A stretch of DNA of 64,000 nt from Vibrio barjaei (GTDB lineage Bacteria > Pseudomonadota > Gammaproteobacteria > Enterobacterales > Vibrionaceae), in assembly GCF_001639065.2 (NCBI RefSeq), contig NZ_LQXO02000059.1:1-64000 (forward strand). Reading direction: 5' to 3'. The translations under genes and the position numbers were made by a program. Below are positions 17,256 to 25,846 of this stretch, one piece after another. Positions within the stretch are counted from its first letter, which is position 1. Each line of letters starts with the position of its first letter. The notes under the pieces were generated by a model that saw nothing but the letters and a program-made list of their open reading frames with translations, did no database searches and was not told the origin of the DNA.

Positions 17256-17903
17256 CTAGCGCTCAACTCCCGCCTCGTCTTCAATAATGATGTCTTGCTC
17301 ATGACTTGCTTGTTTTAGCCACGTTTTTATCGAGTCACTATTTAGCACTTTTTGTTGATACTGCTGCGCTAAAGGTGACAATTCAATGCCATAGGTTCGG
17401 AAACGAAGTACAACAGGAGCAAACATTGCGTCGGCAATGGACCAGTCGCCAAACAACCATTGACCATCGTGTTTTAACATTTGCTCTACCCATAAGCTGT
17501 CAATCCGTTGGATATCTTTTCTTGCTTCTGCAGAAAGTACGACCTGACGCTTAGCTCGGCAGTTCATTGGTAATTCATTGCGTAGGGCCAAGAATCCAGA
17601 GTGCATTTCACAGGCTACTGCTCTTGCCTTGGCTTTTCTCAAGCTGTCATTTGGCCAGCAGCAACCATTAAGATATTGCTCATTGACATATTCTAATATC
17701 GCAAGAGAATCCCAAACCGTGGTTTCGTCATCAATGAGTGTAGGAACCTTGGCTGTTGGCGTCAGCGCTTCGAGTGTTTGATAAAACTCGGTTGAAAACA
17801 GTGTGAGTTTCTCTACTTCGACTTCTAGCTGGTATTGCTCAAAGATGAGCCACGCACGTAATGACCAACTCGAGTAATTCTGATTTCCAATATACAGTTT
17901 CAT
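17256..17903 (-). CDS. Glutathione S-transferase family protein
   Basis: 215 residues from ATG at 17903, which follows GGAGG; the longer frame to 17942 has no ribosome binding site. The N-terminal thioredoxin-like domain (1-80) starts MKLYIGNQNYSSWSLRAWL, with the catalytic serine expected among Ser11, Ser12 and Ser14, then KVPTLIDD as the cis-proline glutathione-binding loop and WDSLAILEYVNE as the SNAIL/TRAIL-type helix. The helical C-terminal domain fills the rest. Substrate unknown. It is divergent from a LysR gene, which may regulate it. Confidence 0.9.
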   Translation of the reverse strand: MKLYIGNQNYSSWSLRAWLIFEQYQLEVEVEKLTLFSTEFYQTLEALTPTAKVPTLIDDETTVWDSLAILEYVNEQYLNGCCWPNDSLRKAKARAVACEMHSGFLALRNELPMNCRAKRQVVLSAEARKDIQRIDSLWVEQMLKHDGQWLFGDWSIADAMFAPVVLRFRTYGIELSPLAQQYQQKVLNSDSIKTWLKQASHEQDIIIEDEAGVER

Positions 17904-18010
17904 ATTTGCCTCCTTTGCCAGTTTGATTTTGATACTAATCAATGGTGAGATGGGTGACTAACGCAAAATTTGAATGTATTTCATCAATGAAATCGATGGA
18001 TGGGGGCGAT

Positions 18011-18823
18011 ATGGATATCGATGCGCTGAGGAGTCTTCTCGCTTTTTCCGAGACTGGGAGCTTTACGCGAGCAGCAAAGCAAATAAACCGAACTCAATCT
18101 GCGTTTAGTGCGCAGATGAAAAAGTTAGAAGCCGAAATTGGGGCTGTATTGTTTGAGCGTGACGGCCGGAACATGGTGCTAAGTGAAGCTGGACTATCAT
18201 TGAAGGCACACGCAGAGCGCATACTCTCCTTACATGATGCCGCCTTGCACCAGGTGAAACGCTATCAAAACAAAACGGCTTTGAGGCTTGGTTGCCCTGA
18301 AGACTACAACGACACCGTGCTACCGAAAGTGGTGGCGGCAATTAACGAAGTTGAGCCTACGTGTTCAGTGCAAATATTCAGTCAGCCCAGTGTTATGCTG
18401 AGAGAGTGGTTAGACGAGGGGAAGTTAGACGCAGCGATTGTGACGCGAGCGCCTGACAGTGAAGAAGGTTATTGGTTAGAGTCAGACAAGGGCGTTTGGA
18501 TTGCCGGGCATGATTTTGATACCGACATCACCCCATTGCCGTTGGTACTGTTTCAAACTGACTGTAAGTATCACGCTGCGGCGTTGGATAGTTTGACCAA
18601 GCGTGGGATCGCTCATCGACTACTTGCTTGTTGCAATACCGCTTCAGCTCAGCGAGCATTAGTGGCTAAAGGAATGGGCGTCGGCGCGATGGGGCGTCTA
18701 AGTACTAATAAAGACGTTGAGATATTAAACGGAATGCCACCACTCCCTAGTGTGGATATTGTACTGTTGACTGGCACTAATCCCCACCCAACGTTGGCGA
18801 ATGTGTTTATTAAACACCAATAA
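18011..18823 (+). CDS. LysR-family transcriptional regulator
   Basis: Start chosen at 18011 behind GGGGGCG, giving MDIDALRSLLAFSETGSFTR; the frame is open back to 17942 but that adds residues not typical of the family. The DNA-binding domain spans about 1-60 and the effector-binding domain 85-265. At 270 residues it is somewhat short. It is divergent from the GST gene. The truncated dmsA begins 86 bases after its stop, so this gene sits at the edge of a deletion; its own frame looks intact to the end. Confidence 0.88.
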   Translation: MDIDALRSLLAFSETGSFTRAAKQINRTQSAFSAQMKKLEAEIGAVLFERDGRNMVLSEAGLSLKAHAERILSLHDAALHQVKRYQNKTALRLGCPEDYNDTVLPKVVAAINEVEPTCSVQIFSQPSVMLREWLDEGKLDAAIVTRAPDSEEGYWLESDKGVWIAGHDFDTDITPLPLVLFQTDCKYHAAALDSLTKRGIAHRLLACCNTASAQRALVAKGMGVGAMGRLSTNKDVEILNGMPPLPSVDIVLLTGTNPHPTLANVFIKHQ

Positions 18824-18909
18824 ATCGTATTTTCTTTGAGATTAAATGATGTTGATATTCATTTATAAAATGGAATGCCTATCGATACGATAATTTGTTT
18901 TTCGATTAA

Positions 18910-19809
18910 ATGGTAAAGTACGCTGACATCATTCTGCCTGACCTAACTACTTCAGAGCAGGCGGACTTCTGTATGGATGGCAAAGCGGCGAACATGCCTT
19001 ACTTTATCTTCGCTGACAAAGCGATTGAACCTCAATTTGAAGCGCGCAGCATCTATCAAATCTGTTCTGATTTGGCTGAGCGCATGGGTGTGGGGCAAGC
19101 ATTTACCGAAGGTCGTGACCAAGAAGGTTGGCTGCGTCACTTGTATGCTGAAACATTGAAGTTAGACCCGACTTTGCCAGATTTCGAGACGGTACGTCAG
19201 CAAGGTATCGTTAAACGTAGCGATCCTAATGGTCACTATGTCGCTTACCAAGCTTTCCGTGCAGATCCGGTGAATAACCCGCTTAACACACCTTCAGGCA
19301 AAGTAGAGATCTACTCGGAAGAGCTAGCTCGTATTGCCGCTGAGTGGGAGCTGCCAGAAGGTGATGTAATTCATCCTCTACCTATTTACGTGAGTACATC
19401 AGAAGGCTGGGATTCACCGAAACGCGATAAGTATCCATTACAGCTAACGGGTTTCCACTTTAAAGCACGTTGTCACTCAACTTACGGTAACGTGGATGTA
19501 TTGAAGCAGGCCGCACAACAAGAAATGTGGATCAACCCTGTAGATGCTGAACGTCGCGGAATTAACAATGGTGACCGAATTAAGATCTTCAACGACCGTG
19601 GTGAAGTTCGAATTAACGCTAAAGTCACGCCAAGAATGATGCCGGGAGTTGTAGCTCTTGGAGAGGGGGCATGGTACGCACCGGACGGCAATAAAGTTGA
19701 CCATAATGGGTCAATCAACGTTCTGACGTCTCAACACCCGAGCCCGCTGGCAAAAGGTAACCCTCAACACACTAACTTAGTAGAAGTTCAACTGGCAAAT
19801 AAGGCGTAA
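18910..19809 (+). pseudogene. dmsA: dmsA, N-terminally truncated DMSO reductase catalytic subunit
   Basis: The 299-residue frame corresponds to the last ~300 residues of the ~800-residue molybdopterin subunit DmsA: KYADIILPDLT, KRSDPNGHYVAYQAFR, NPLNTPSGKVEIYSEEL, FHFKARCHSTYGN and the C-terminal SPLAKGNPQHTNLVEV all match E. coli DmsA as I know it. Missing are the Tat signal, the Fe-S cysteines and the first three molybdopterin domains. An in-frame TAA lies directly before the ATG, and no remnant of the lost part is visible upstream. What remains is mainly the dinucleotide-binding domain, which cannot reduce DMSO by itself. The next gene, dmsB, is intact and 10 bases away. Confidence 0.88.
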
Positions 19810-19819
19810 GGACTAACTC

Positions 19820-20434
19820 ATGAAACAATACGGTTTTTATATCGATTCGAGTAAGTGTACTGGCTGCAAAACCTGCCAGTTAGCTTGCAAAGACTTTAAG
19901 GATCTTGGTGTTGATCGCAGCTTCCGTCGAGTTTACGAATACGCTGGTGGTAACTGGATCGAAGATAACGGCACTTACCGTCAAGATGTGTTTGCCTATT
20001 ACACCTCTATTGCATGCAATCACTGTGACGAACCAGCTTGTGCAAAAGTGTGTCCGTCGGGTGCAATGCACAAACGTGAAGATGGCTTTGTGGTCGTGGA
20101 TGAGAAGGTGTGTATTGGCTGTAAACACTGCGCTAACGCTTGCCCTTACGGTGCGCCACAGTACAGCAAAGAAAAGGGTCACATGACGAAATGTGATGGT
20201 TGTTTTGAGCGCGTAGCAGAAGGTTTTGAGCCAATCTGTGTCGGTTCTTGTCCACTTCGTGCGTTGGAGTTCGGCCCTATTGCTGAGCTTCGTGCCAAGT
20301 ATGGAACCAACGCTGACGTAGCACCACTTCCATCATCAACGTTAACGAAACCAAACATCGTGATCAAACCAAATCGTCATGCGCGTCCAACGAATGACAC
20401 CACTGGTCACCTAGCAAACCCTAAGGAGGTTTAA
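19820..20434 (+). CDS. dmsB: DMSO reductase iron-sulfur subunit
   Basis: 204 residues with four cysteine clusters for four [4Fe-4S] centres: CTGCKTCQLAC (near 14-24), CNHCDEPACAKVCP, CIGCKHCANACP and CDGCFERV...CVGSCP. It passes electrons from the membrane anchor DmsC to DmsA at the outer face of the inner membrane, riding the Tat signal of DmsA. AAGGA precedes the ATG. dmsC follows one base after its stop. With DmsA beheaded in this genome the subunit would have no Tat-bearing partner unless a second DmsA-like protein is encoded elsewhere. The reading frame shows no decay. Confidence 0.93.
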   Translation: MKQYGFYIDSSKCTGCKTCQLACKDFKDLGVDRSFRRVYEYAGGNWIEDNGTYRQDVFAYYTSIACNHCDEPACAKVCPSGAMHKREDGFVVVDEKVCIGCKHCANACPYGAPQYSKEKGHMTKCDGCFERVAEGFEPICVGSCPLRALEFGPIAELRAKYGTNADVAPLPSSTLTKPNIVIKPNRHARPTNDTTGHLANPKEV

Positions 20435-20435
20435 C

Positions 20436-21278
20436 ATGGGATGGCATGAATGGCCTCTGATTTTCTTTACTGTATTTGCTCAAACAGCAGTCGGTGCGTT
20501 TATCGTAATGGGCTTAATCACATTGTTTGGTAAGGCGGATGCACACGTTAAGACAGCGATAACTCGTAATATGTTCTTTATTTGGGTGTTCATGGGACTG
20601 GGCTTTATGGCGTCAACCATGCACTTAGGTAGCCCAATGCGTGCAATCAATGCGTTAAACCAAATTGGAACGTCTTGGTTATCACGTGAGATCCTATTTG
20701 GTTCAATGTTCTTTGGTTTAGGTGGTTTATATTGGCTATTGTCTGTCATCAATAAAGGCAGTGAATCGATTCGTAAAGGGTTGATGGTAGCGGCAATGGT
20801 GATCGGCGTGGTCTTTATGGTCGCGATGACTAACGTTTACATCATCGATACGGTTCCGACGTGGGATACACCGTTTACGGGTCAATCATTTACGCTCACA
20901 GCTGTCATTTGTGGCGTTATGCTGTCACTTATTTTGATGCGTGGCGCTAACTTGGAATGCCCACGTTTAGGTAAAGTCACGGCGATTGTGGCAAGCGTAG
21001 CCGCAGTGACAATGGCAATGGTCACTATGTCAATGGTCGCTGACTTGCCTAATATTCATTCTGCGATTGTTGCAGCCAGTGAGTTAGTGCCAAACATGGC
21101 AGAGATTCAAAACTTACGCTTTGTCCTAGTGTTCGTTGGTCTAGCGGCGTGGATGTGGGCGATGCGTTCTGAGTCTCGTTCTATGCCGATTGCCGTCATT
21201 GGCTTTGCGATGGTGTTAGTTGCGGAACTCATCGGACGCAGTGTGTTCTTTGGTCTGCATATGACAGCAGGTATGTAG
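20436..21278 (+). CDS. dmsC: DMSO reductase membrane anchor subunit
   Basis: 280 residues with eight predicted membrane helices, the DmsC layout; it oxidises menaquinol and anchors DmsAB. The start follows a perfect AAGGAGG box inside the end of dmsB, so the two are translationally linked. MHLGSPMRAINALNQIGTSWLSRE in the first loops is characteristic of the family. The gene is intact although dmsA is truncated. A hairpin follows, then the chaperone gene. Confidence 0.93.
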   Translation: MGWHEWPLIFFTVFAQTAVGAFIVMGLITLFGKADAHVKTAITRNMFFIWVFMGLGFMASTMHLGSPMRAINALNQIGTSWLSREILFGSMFFGLGGLYWLLSVINKGSESIRKGLMVAAMVIGVVFMVAMTNVYIIDTVPTWDTPFTGQSFTLTAVICGVMLSLILMRGANLECPRLGKVTAIVASVAAVTMAMVTMSMVADLPNIHSAIVAASELVPNMAEIQNLRFVLVFVGLAAWMWAMRSESRSMPIAVIGFAMVLVAELIGRSVFFGLHMTAGM

Positions 21279-21286
21279 CAAAGATA

Positions 21287-21317
21287 AGAGCAGGCTGACC
21301 GGCCTGCTCTCGTTCAA
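21287..21317 (+). terminator. Hairpin after dmsC
   Basis: GAGCAGGC (21288-21295) pairs with GCCTGCTC (21302-21309), extended by one A-T pair, followed by the weak tract CGTTCAATTT. It probably ends part of the dmsABC transcripts before the chaperone gene. Confidence 0.7.
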
Positions 21318-21346
21318 TTTAGTCATTTTTGAAATTTGGTAAATTC

Positions 21347-21955
21347 ATGTCAGAAAATCAATCTATCGATCTACTTAGTCTACAAACCATGGCAAAGGTA
21401 TTCGGTTCACTGTTTTATTTCCCGCTTACCGGCAGCAACAACCAGACCTTATTGACAGCGTTGCTACAAGATGAAAACGTGAAAGACAGTGATCTTCAGG
21501 CATGGTGTCATCAGGTTAAAGGCGAAAGCAGCGAAGCACTAAATCAAGACTTCTTCTTACTTTTTGAAGGAGGAGAGGCGATGCTGGCACCACCGTGGGG
21601 CTCAGTCTACATGGATAGAGAAGAGGTGATTTTTGGAGATACTACAGTAGCGTACCGTCAGTTCCTTCGAGATCATGACATTGCTTTAGATACTGGGATG
21701 AGAGAGCCAGAAGATCAGGTTGGCTTAATGTTATTTGCAGTGAGTCAATTGGTGGAACAAGAACAAGACATTGAGTCGGTCAAGGCGCTGTTTTCACAAC
21801 ATCTGTTGACTTGGTGTTACCGTTATTTCGAGTTGGTTGAGAAGCATGCTTCAACTCAAAGCTACAAACAACTAGCGGCCTTGGTCTCGCAATGGTGTGA
21901 AGCCGTTCAGGAGCTGTTAAATATTACGCCACTTGCCGTGAAACTGTATCGTTAG
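21347..21955 (+). CDS. dmsD: TorD/DmsD-family molybdoenzyme chaperone
   Basis: 202 residues, all-helical TorD-like protein. The family motif region is EALNQDFFLLFEGGEAMLAPPWGSVY (E-x2-x-D-F-xx-LF ... PW-SVY), and the C-terminal half has the expected ...FSQHLLTWCYRYFELV helix (the H-x-x-W-x-x-x-F pattern). Such chaperones bind the Tat leader of DmsA and guard cofactor insertion. The start at 21347 (MSENQ) is preferred over an upstream TTG. Its natural client leader is missing from the local dmsA, so it is either orphaned or serves another reductase. Confidence 0.85.
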   Translation: MSENQSIDLLSLQTMAKVFGSLFYFPLTGSNNQTLLTALLQDENVKDSDLQAWCHQVKGESSEALNQDFFLLFEGGEAMLAPPWGSVYMDREEVIFGDTTVAYRQFLRDHDIALDTGMREPEDQVGLMLFAVSQLVEQEQDIESVKALFSQHLLTWCYRYFELVEKHASTQSYKQLAALVSQWCEAVQELLNITPLAVKLYR

Positions 21956-21970
21956 GGTTGGTAAGCGCTC

Positions 21971-22549
21971 ATGACCAGAGATGAAAAATACTACAAAGCG
22001 TATATGGAGCACAAAACCATAAGTCGTCGTGGTCTTTTTCGCGCTTTGGCGAATGGCAGTACGCGGAATTCACCTGTAACGGCCAATGATGGCTCATTCG
22101 CTGCTAAGTTAGATTGCCACGAAGTATCACGAACAATCCCTAGACCACCAAAAGCTGTTGATGAGTTGCTCTATCAACAGATTTGCAATGCTTGTGGAGA
22201 TTGCGCCAAGGCTTGTCCTGAGCAGGTTATTGCTATTGAAGATGAACTTGCCCGGCTTGTACTTGATTATGGGTACTGTAGCCAATGTGGAGAATGTAGC
22301 CAAGTATGCCCAACAGGTGCATTGCATGGACAGGACAACGATACTGGTTTAATTCCGCAGTTCTCGGATGGATGTCAAAATGCACTGTTTAGTGATTGCC
22401 ACTTATGCCAAGAAGCCTGCCCAAAACAGGCGATAAGTATCACGTCGTACAGCCTACCGGAGTTGGATAAGAAAGCTTGTGATGGCTGCGGGCGTTGTAA
22501 GCAGGGATGTCCTTTTTCCGCCGTATCTATGGCGTTATCCATGCAGTAG
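21971..22549 (+). CDS. napF: NapF-like ferredoxin-type protein
   Basis: 192 residues with three to four [4Fe-4S] motifs: CNACGDCAKACP, CSQCGECSQVCP, CHLCQEACP and CDGCGRCKQGCP. The N-terminus, with TISRRGLFRALANG, has a twin-arginine-like stretch of the type seen in NapF, although NapF itself stays in the cytoplasm where it helps mature molybdoenzymes. It starts 15 bases after the chaperone gene and is the last gene of the dms locus. Presence in a DMSO reductase operon rather than a nap operon suggests a maturation role for DmsA. Confidence 0.87.
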   Translation: MTRDEKYYKAYMEHKTISRRGLFRALANGSTRNSPVTANDGSFAAKLDCHEVSRTIPRPPKAVDELLYQQICNACGDCAKACPEQVIAIEDELARLVLDYGYCSQCGECSQVCPTGALHGQDNDTGLIPQFSDGCQNALFSDCHLCQEACPKQAISITSYSLPELDKKACDGCGRCKQGCPFSAVSMALSMQ

Positions 22550-22556
22550 CGAATAC

Positions 22557-22592
22557 AAAAACAGCTCTATGTATTAACTAAGAGCTGTTTTT
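22557..22592. terminator. Bidirectional terminator between napF-like gene and dbpA
   Basis: AAAACAGCTCT pairs with AGAGCTGTTTT (22557/8-22568 with 22581-22591) across a 12-base loop. T tracts are present on both strands, fitting a terminator shared by the convergent genes. Confidence 0.85.
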
Positions 22593-22606
22593 GATGGAGT
22601 TGAAGG

Positions 22607-23989
22607 TTAAGCTTTGATGATTCGCGCGCGGAAGTTACGGCCCTTCATCTTGCCATTGGTAATCTTACCTAACGCTTGCTTAGCTATCGCTTTCTCGACC
22701 GCCACATAAGCACTCATCGGGAACATATTGATCTTACCAATTTGATTGCCGGAGAGTGTTTTATCACCGGTTAGCGCCCCCAAAATATCACCAGGGCGCA
22801 ATTTTTGCTTCTTACCGCCTTGAATTTGAATCGTCACCATTTTTGCTTGAAATGGTTGGTTGCTTGACTTTGCAGGCAATTCGCTTGGTTCAATCGGCAT
22901 ATCCATGTACTCATCGATACGCGCTACACGATAGAACTCTTTCTCGCTATAGAAGCTAAAGGCTAAACCTTTATTACCGGCGCGCCCAGTACGACCAATG
23001 CGATGTACGTGTACTTCTGGGTCGCGAGACAGATCATAGTTGAATACTGCATCGAGGTTATCGACATCGAGACCACGAGCTGCAACATCCGTTGCCACTA
23101 AAATAGAAACACTTTTATTGGCGAACTGTACGAGTGCTTGGTCACGATCTCTTTGCTCTAAATCACCGTGGATATCAATCACGCTAAAGCCACGATGATG
23201 CAGTTCATCCGCAACGTTCTGAACTTCTTTTTTAGTATTACAGAACACCACAGCAGACTCCGGTTGGTGAGTCAGAAGCAAGTTTTCAAGTGCATTATCA
23301 CGTTCTTCGAGAGTGTTAGTTTGATAGAAGAACTGTTTGATGCTTGAGTGATCGTGCTTACTCTCTACCTTCACCACTTCTGGTTGCTTCATAACTCGAG
23401 CAGCAATGGTTTGGATTTGCTCAGGGAATGTAGCGCTGAAAAGCAGCGTTTGTCGCTCCTTTGGAGCTTGGTCGATAATAGCGTCCAAGGCATCTTTGAA
23501 ACCCATATCTAGCATACGGTCCGCTTCATCAAGTACCAGAGTATTCAGTTCGCTTAGGTTGATACGACCTTTTTCTAGATGATCAAGGATGCGACCAGGC
23601 GTTCCCACTAGAATATGCGCACCGTGTTCCAAAGAACCAATTTGTGGTCCCATTGGCATACCGCCACACAGTGTTAGTACTTTGATATTGTGAATACCAC
23701 GAGCTAGAGTGCGAATCTCTTTTGCAACTTGGTCCGCAAGCTCACGAGTTGGGCAGAGAACAAGAGACTGCACACGGAAACGCTTTACTCTTAAGTTGCT
23801 AAGCACGCCGAGAGAGAAGGCTGCGGTTTTTCCTGAACCTGTTTTTCCTTGGCCGATAATGTCCTTACCCGCCAAAATTTTTGGTAGTGCCTCGGCTTGG
23901 ATTGGCGTCATGGAAGCGTAACCAAGACTGTCTAATGTGCCGAGTAATTCAGATGGTAAGTTTAAGGTAGAAAAGGCTGGAGTGTTCAA
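22607..23989 (-). CDS. dbpA: ATP-dependent RNA helicase DbpA
   Basis: 460-residue DEAD-box helicase. Visible motifs: Q motif GYASMTPIQAEALP, Walker A GQGKTGSGKTAAF, VLDEADRMLDMGF (DEAD), LLFSATFP (SAT), and HRIGRTGRAGNKG (motif VI). The C-terminal ~75 residues (VTIQIQGGKKQKLRPGDILGALTGD...) form the DbpA RNA-binding domain that recognises 23S rRNA hairpin 92 during 50S assembly, which separates it from RhlE and SrmB. Monocistronic on the minus strand. Confidence 0.95.
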   Translation of the reverse strand: MNTPAFSTLNLPSELLGTLDSLGYASMTPIQAEALPKILAGKDIIGQGKTGSGKTAAFSLGVLSNLRVKRFRVQSLVLCPTRELADQVAKEIRTLARGIHNIKVLTLCGGMPMGPQIGSLEHGAHILVGTPGRILDHLEKGRINLSELNTLVLDEADRMLDMGFKDALDAIIDQAPKERQTLLFSATFPEQIQTIAARVMKQPEVVKVESKHDHSSIKQFFYQTNTLEERDNALENLLLTHQPESAVVFCNTKKEVQNVADELHHRGFSVIDIHGDLEQRDRDQALVQFANKSVSILVATDVAARGLDVDNLDAVFNYDLSRDPEVHVHRIGRTGRAGNKGLAFSFYSEKEFYRVARIDEYMDMPIEPSELPAKSSNQPFQAKMVTIQIQGGKKQKLRPGDILGALTGDKTLSGNQIGKINMFPMSAYVAVEKAIAKQALGKITNGKMKGRNFRARIIKA

Positions 23990-24097
23990 GAGCTGTCCTC
24001 AGTCGGTATGCAGAGCGGGTATTATCAACATTCCCGCTCTAGATGCTACTTTTATCTACGCTTTTGTAGATTTAGTAGTGAGGATAGCAGCTAAAGA

Positions 24098-24574
24098 TCA
24101 TTTTGCCGTTGGTTGTGCTGTACTCATCCAATCGCGATATTCATTGGCACCGTCTTCACCTTCTGCAGGAGACCAAGGTGCGAAATCTTCTTGAGGAGTA
24201 GGGATGTATGCGCCTTCTTTGATTTCAAGACCGACCGTGCCCGGTTGCATACAAGCATAACCATGCCAAGTACCTGGTGGGATTTCGATAGCACGGTTAG
24301 TTTCTGGTGACAGACTGTGACGCTCTGTGAGATTGCCTTCATCATCAAAAATCAATAAATCCAGTTGCCCTTTAAGAACAAGGAACAATTCCCATTTGTG
24401 CTCTTCAGTATGACGGTGAGGGCGCATGTAGGTTTCTGGCTCTGTTGAGATGAACAAACGTTGAACGCCAGCGTCTAATTGCTCGTGTAGGTTATGATGA
24501 CTGCGTTTGCGTGGTGCTTCTTTTGCGTTTTGCGCAAATGTATCGAAGTCTTGGTTGCTGATGATTTTTAACAT
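24098..24574 (-). CDS. WbuC-family cupin metalloprotein
   Basis: 158 residues. A single cupin barrel carries the metal-binding set MRPHRHTEEHKWELF (His/His/Glu-type) and, later, IPPGTWHGY. WbuC-type cupins occur in O-antigen gene clusters, but this copy is alone, beside dbpA, so a sugar-nucleotide role cannot be assumed. Substrate unknown. The downstream end faces dbpA in the same direction, 108 bases away. Confidence 0.82.
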   Translation of the reverse strand: MLKIISNQDFDTFAQNAKEAPRKRSHHNLHEQLDAGVQRLFISTEPETYMRPHRHTEEHKWELFLVLKGQLDLLIFDDEGNLTERHSLSPETNRAIEIPPGTWHGYACMQPGTVGLEIKEGAYIPTPQEDFAPWSPAEGEDGANEYRDWMSTAQPTAK

Positions 24575-24803
24575 GACATTGTTCTTTGAAGTGTAAAGTG
24601 TCGATATTCTACCGCCTCAACAAAAAAGTTCAGTAACAAATTGCCGCCTTCGTCCGCTGTGCGATAAAGTTTAGAAAATTCTAGGTAAAAACCCGTTAGA
24701 TTGTGATGGCAGTTCCAGAAATGTTTGAAAAAGCTGTACGATCTGATCAGAGTGGTATTATCGCATTGTTTAGGAAATAATCCGTAAGTAAGGTGGTACA
24801 GCA

Positions 24804-24977
24804 GTGGAAGCAGTCATCAGCCAACTCAAAAAAGACTTTTATGCACACCTTAACTCTGCCAATGGTGCGAGCTCGGGTGAGTCTTCCCAGACCATCTCTC
24901 TATTAACAAAAGAAGAGCTAGCGGAACTGGAAAATGTGTGGGTCCAACTCGCTGTATGGAAACAAAAACAAGCGTAA
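24804..24977 (+). CDS. Small unknown protein (57 residues)
   Basis: GTG start with AAGG ten bases upstream, ending at TAA 24977. The product begins MEAVISQLKKDFYAHL, has a Ser-rich middle (NGASSGESSQ), and ends ELENVWVQLAVWKQKQA, so two short amphipathic helices joined by a flexible linker. A strong terminator follows 38 bases after the stop, which supports a real, separately transcribed gene. No family recognised. Confidence 0.6.
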   Translation: MEAVISQLKKDFYAHLNSANGASSGESSQTISLLTKEELAELENVWVQLAVWKQKQA

Positions 24978-25014
24978 GACCTATCTTTTTATCGCCTAAC
25001 TAAATGATTTTTAT

Positions 25015-25047
25015 GAGCCTCGAGTATTGATACTTGGGGCTTTTTTA
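25015..25047 (+). terminator. Rho-independent terminator after the 57-residue ORF
   Basis: AGCCTCGAGTAT (25016-25027) pairs along its whole length with ATACTTGGGGCT (25030-25041), including two G-T pairs, followed by TTTTTT. Confidence 0.88.
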
Positions 25048-25059
25048 GTTTCTTATAAA

Positions 25060-25088
25060 TAGTAATTGTTATAATATAACAATTACTA
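25060..25088 (+). promoter_or_regulatory. 29-base palindrome upstream of ribA (candidate operator)
   Basis: TAGTAATTGTTAT (25060-25072) and ATAACAATTACTA (25076-25088) form a perfect 13 bp inverted repeat around AAT. It lies 117 bases before the chosen ribA start. The TTGT...ACAA spacing resembles sites of MarR-type dimeric repressors, but I cannot assign a protein. AT-richness and lack of a T tract argue against a terminator. Confidence 0.6.
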
Positions 25089-25204
25089 TATTGATCTTAT
25101 TGTTGAAAAGTCGAGTACTAGCCCCCATAGTTCACTTTATGGAGAATAGAGCGATGGCTGAGATAAGTTCATTACTAGCCTCAGATAATCTAGTGAGAGA
25201 GACT

Positions 25205-25801
25205 ATGGCGGAAGTACGTGCCAGAATACAATTAAAAGTCGGTTCCAGGAGTGATATAGACGCAGAGATGCTGTCGTTTCGTGGACTCAAGACAGATAAA
25301 GAACATGTAGCGATTATTTTTAAATCATCTGACAAGACCCAATCTTTACCTCTGGTAAGGATGCACTCAGAGTGCCTTACCGGTGATGTTTTCCACTCGT
25401 CACGTTGCGATTGTGGTGAGCAATTGGAAGAAACCATTCAGAAAATGGGTGAAGAAGGCGGCATCATCCTGTATCTACGTCAGGAAGGGCGAGGAATCGG
25501 TCTTTACAATAAACTAGACGCGTACAAGCTTCAGTCTGATGGTATGAATACGTATGAAGCCAATAACCATTTAGGGTTTGGCGATGACTTACGTGACTTT
25601 ACTGAAGCCGCCCAAATGCTTAAAGCGCTGGACGTGCACTCTATTCGTCTGGTCACTAACAATCCTAAAAAAGTGCGCGAACTTCGCGAGCACGGTATCA
25701 ATATTGAAGAAGTTGTGAATACGCACGCTCATATCAAAGATGGCAATGAAAACTACCTTAAAGCGAAGGTCTCTCACGGTAAGCACTACCTCAAGCTTTA
25801 G
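25205..25801 (+). CDS. ribA: GTP cyclohydrolase II
   Basis: First committed step of riboflavin synthesis: GTP to 2,5-diamino-6-ribosylamino-pyrimidinone phosphate, formate and pyrophosphate. The zinc site is CLTGDVFHSSRCDCGEQL (three cysteines), the GTP-handling motif YLRQEGRGIGLYNKL, and NNPKKVREL near the end. The start at 25205 (MAEVRARI) gives 198 residues, the length of single-domain RibA; the frame is open to 25091 with further ATGs at 25139 and 25154, so a longer N-terminus is possible. No DHBP synthase (RibB) domain is fused. The gene is alone, between a palindromic operator and a terminator. Confidence 0.93.
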   Translation: MAEVRARIQLKVGSRSDIDAEMLSFRGLKTDKEHVAIIFKSSDKTQSLPLVRMHSECLTGDVFHSSRCDCGEQLEETIQKMGEEGGIILYLRQEGRGIGLYNKLDAYKLQSDGMNTYEANNHLGFGDDLRDFTEAAQMLKALDVHSIRLVTNNPKKVRELREHGINIEEVVNTHAHIKDGNENYLKAKVSHGKHYLKL

Positions 25802-25846
25802 CCAGTAATCCAGATCACCAATCATAAAATTGTTAGTAAAATGATA

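Noticed and set aside
18824..18912. Insertion sequence or prophage as the cause of dmsA truncation
   Set aside because: No transposase ORF, terminal inverted repeat, target duplication or attachment site is visible in the junction.
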